Made by a program: the position numbers and the translations under genes. A stretch of 64,000 nucleotides of DNA from Pseudoalteromonas phenolica (GTDB taxonomy: Bacteria > Pseudomonadota > Gammaproteobacteria > Enterobacterales > Alteromonadaceae): contig NZ_PNEC01000042.1 of assembly GCF_005886345.1 (NCBI RefSeq), forward strand, positions 62,001 through 126,000, read 5' to 3'. Position 1 is the stretch's first letter. Each line of letters starts with the position of its first letter. The notes beneath the pieces were generated by a model. The model was not told where the DNA came from. It saw nothing but the letters and a program-made list of their open reading frames with translations, and ran no database searches. Shown piece by piece: positions 62,122 through 64,000 of the stretch.

Positions 62122-64000
62122 TTAATTATTAGCTTCTAAAAAGTCTTGTGCGAATCTTTGAAGAACACCGCCAGCCGCGTAAATTGATACTTCTTCTGCG
62201 GTATCTAGGCGACATAACATAGGCACTTCAACACGCTCGCCGTTTTGACGATTAACCAATAAGGTTAATGTTGCACCTGGGCTTGGCTCACCAATAACGT
62301 CATAGGTTTCAGTACCATCAAGACCGAGTGTTTTACGGGTTGTACCGGCTTCAAATTGCAGAGGTAATACACCCATTCCGATTAAATTTGTACGGTGAAT
62401 ACGCTCAAAGCCTTCTGCTGCAATCACTTCAACACCGGCTAAACGCACACCTTTGGCTGCCCAGTCACGTGACGACCCCTGACCGTAATCAGCACCTGCC
62501 ACAATGATCAATGGCTGCTTACGTTCCATATAGGTTTCGATGGCTTCCCACATGCGCGTTACTTTGCCCTCTGGCTCAATACGCGCCAGTGAACCTTGTT
62601 TTACTTCACCGTTTTCGTCTAACACCATTTCGTTAAACAGTTTCGGGTTAGCAAAAGTTGCACGCTGCGCCGTTAAGTGGTCACCGCGGTGTGTTGCGTA
62701 TGAGTTAAAATCTTCTTCTGGCAGACCCATCTTCGCCAAATACTCACCGGCAGCACTGCTTGCTAAAATTGCATTTGAAGGTGATAGGTGGTCGGTAGTG
62801 ATATTGTCACCTAATACAGCAAGTGGACGCATGCCTTTCATGGTGCGCTCAGCTGCTAGTGCGCCTTCCCAATATGGTGGGCGGCGGATATAGGTACTCA
62901 TTTCACGCCAGTCGTAAAGCGGATCATTCTTCTCGCCATAATCGACGTTTAAGTCAAACATTGGCTCATATACTTGGCGGAATTGCTCTGGCTTCACGCT
63001 TTTTGCAATAACTGCGTCGATCTCTTCATCCGTTGGCCACAAGTCTTTCAGGGTAACTGGGTTACCGTCTTGATCATGACCAAGAACATCTTTTTCGATG
63101 TCAAAGCGAATGGTTCCGGCAATCGCATACGCCACAACCAGCGGCGGCGACGCTAAGAAAGCTTGTTTTGCATAAGGGTGAATACGACCATCAAAGTTAC
63201 GGTTACCAGACAGTACCGCTGTAGAATATAAATCGCGGTCGATAATCTCTTGTTGGATTTTCGGGTCTAACGCACCGCTCATACCGTTACAAGTCGTACA
63301 AGCAAATGCCACAACACCAAAACCAAGTTGCTCTAATTCAGGCAATAACTCAGCATCTTCAAGATACATTTTTACTGTTTTTGAACCCGGCGCCAGTGAT
63401 GATTTAACCCAAGGCTTACGAGTTAAACCCTTTGCGTTGGCATTACGTGCAAGTAGGCCAGCGGCAATTACGTTGCGCGGGTTAGAAGTATTGGTACAGC
63501 TGGTGATTGCTGCGATGATCACCGCACCGTCTGGCATTTTGCCTTCTTCGTTTTCAACTGTGCCAGCAATACCCGCTTGTGCAAGTTCTGAAGTAGATAC
63601 ACGACGATGTGGGTTAGAAGGGCCTGCGATGTTACGGCCAACCGTTGATAAATCAAAAGTTAAAACGCGTTCGTATTCTGCAGTTTCTAAACTGTCGGCC
63701 CAAAGACCTGTTTCTTTCGCGTAGTTTTCAACAAGCTGAACTTGCTCGTCGTCACGACCTGTGATTTTTAAGTAATCGATGGTGTGTTGGTCGATGTAGA
63801 ACATCGCCGCTGTCGCACCATACTCAGGCGTCATATTTGAGATGGTTGCACGGTCGCCAAGTGTTAAGCTTGCAGCACCTTCACCATAAAACTCTAAGTA
63901 AGCGCCAACTACTTTTTCAGCTCTTAAGAATTCTGTGATTGCTAATACAATATCAGTTGCGGTGATACCCGGTTGTGCTTTGCCTGTCAGTTCAACACCA
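62122..64000 (-). CDS. acnD: Fe/S-dependent 2-methylcitrate dehydratase AcnD (5' end outside window)
   Basis: The 3' 625 codons of an aconitase-family gene; the frame is open to the window edge. It catalyses dehydration of 2-methylcitrate to 2-methylaconitate. Two of the three Fe-S cysteine motifs are visible: TSCTNTSNP and ACTTCNGMSGALD. The swivel domain carries GADYGQGSSRDWAAKG and IHRTNLIGMGVLPL. Assignment to AcnD rather than AcnA rests on the adjacent prpF, since the two always travel together, plus the segment DLWPTDEEIDAVI. The rest of the protein (about 240 residues) is beyond the right edge. Confidence 0.93.
   Translation of the reverse strand, partial: GVELTGKAQPGITATDIVLAITEFLRAEKVVGAYLEFYGEGAASLTLGDRATISNMTPEYGATAAMFYIDQHTIDYLKITGRDDEQVQLVENYAKETGLWADSLETAEYERVLTFDLSTVGRNIAGPSNPHRRVSTSELAQAGIAGTVENEEGKMPDGAVIIAAITSCTNTSNPRNVIAAGLLARNANAKGLTRKPWVKSSLAPGSKTVKMYLEDAELLPELEQLGFGVVAFACTTCNGMSGALDPKIQQEIIDRDLYSTAVLSGNRNFDGRIHPYAKQAFLASPPLVVAYAIAGTIRFDIEKDVLGHDQDGNPVTLKDLWPTDEEIDAVIAKSVKPEQFRQVYEPMFDLNVDYGEKNDPLYDWREMSTYIRRPPYWEGALAAERTMKGMRPLAVLGDNITTDHLSPSNAILASSAAGEYLAKMGLPEEDFNSYATHRGDHLTAQRATFANPKLFNEMVLDENGEVKQGSLARIEPEGKVTRMWEAIETYMERKQPLIIVAGADYGQGSSRDWAAKGVRLAGVEVIAAEGFERIHRTNLIGMGVLPLQFEAGTTRKTLGLDGTETYDVIGEPSPGATLTLLVNRQNGERVEVPMLCRLDTAEEVSIYAAGGVLQRFAQDFLEANN

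Overview
The window looks like chromosomal DNA of a marine gammaproteobacterium of the Alteromonadales, most likely Pseudoalteromonas. This is inferred from moderate-to-low GC, the Alteromonadales-type maltodextrin cluster (two GH13 enzymes, GH31, Glk, MFS permease, LacI regulator), an acnD-prpF methylcitrate pair, and short dispersed repeats. No rRNA, tRNA, phage, integrase or transposase gene was seen.

Layout. 1-563: 3' end of an unrecognised gene. 647-15144: maltodextrin utilisation block, with a periplasmic GH13 amylase lipoprotein, GH13 alpha-glucosidase, GH31 enzyme, glucokinase, giant hybrid sensor kinase, maltose-type MFS permease and a LacI-family repressor. Matching ATACGTAT-centred operators lie before the GH31 gene and the permease gene. 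15444-20734: small membrane and exported proteins, an XRE-regulator/alpha-beta hydrolase operon and a DUF2145 protein, framed by two oppositely oriented tandem repeat arrays of about 106 bp. 20980-22246: divergent TetR/GST pair. 22868-23789: a compact AT-rich operon of an XRE protein, an unrecognised membrane protein and a 49-residue peptide with a double-glycine-like leader. 23982-30138: M23 peptidase lipoprotein, a Calx-beta secreted protein and a metallophosphatase-LamG lipoprotein.

30314-44594: a complete enterobacterial-type (class II) cellulose locus, bcsEFG divergent from bcsRQABZC. It includes two genes that are easy to miss: bcsF (56 aa) and a bcsR that appears to start at ATT. BcsG implies phosphoethanolamine-modified cellulose. 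BcsE (RxGD) and BcsA (PilZ) imply c-di-GMP control, but no diguanylate cyclase is encoded here.

44912-52162: a MacAB-like ABC export operon (adaptor, ATPase, permease) divergent from an NtrC-type regulator and its sensor kinase. A sigma-54-like promoter and an 18-bp perfect palindrome between them suggest direct activation of the pump by the regulator. 52222-60771: Kelch protein, DUF952 protein, FAD monooxygenase, putative zinc peptidase, lumazine-binding-like protein, an orphan TonB-dependent receptor and a LysE exporter. 60902-64000: prpF and the 3' part of acnD for propionate catabolism by the methylcitrate cycle.

All calls come from reading the sequence; no database search was run.
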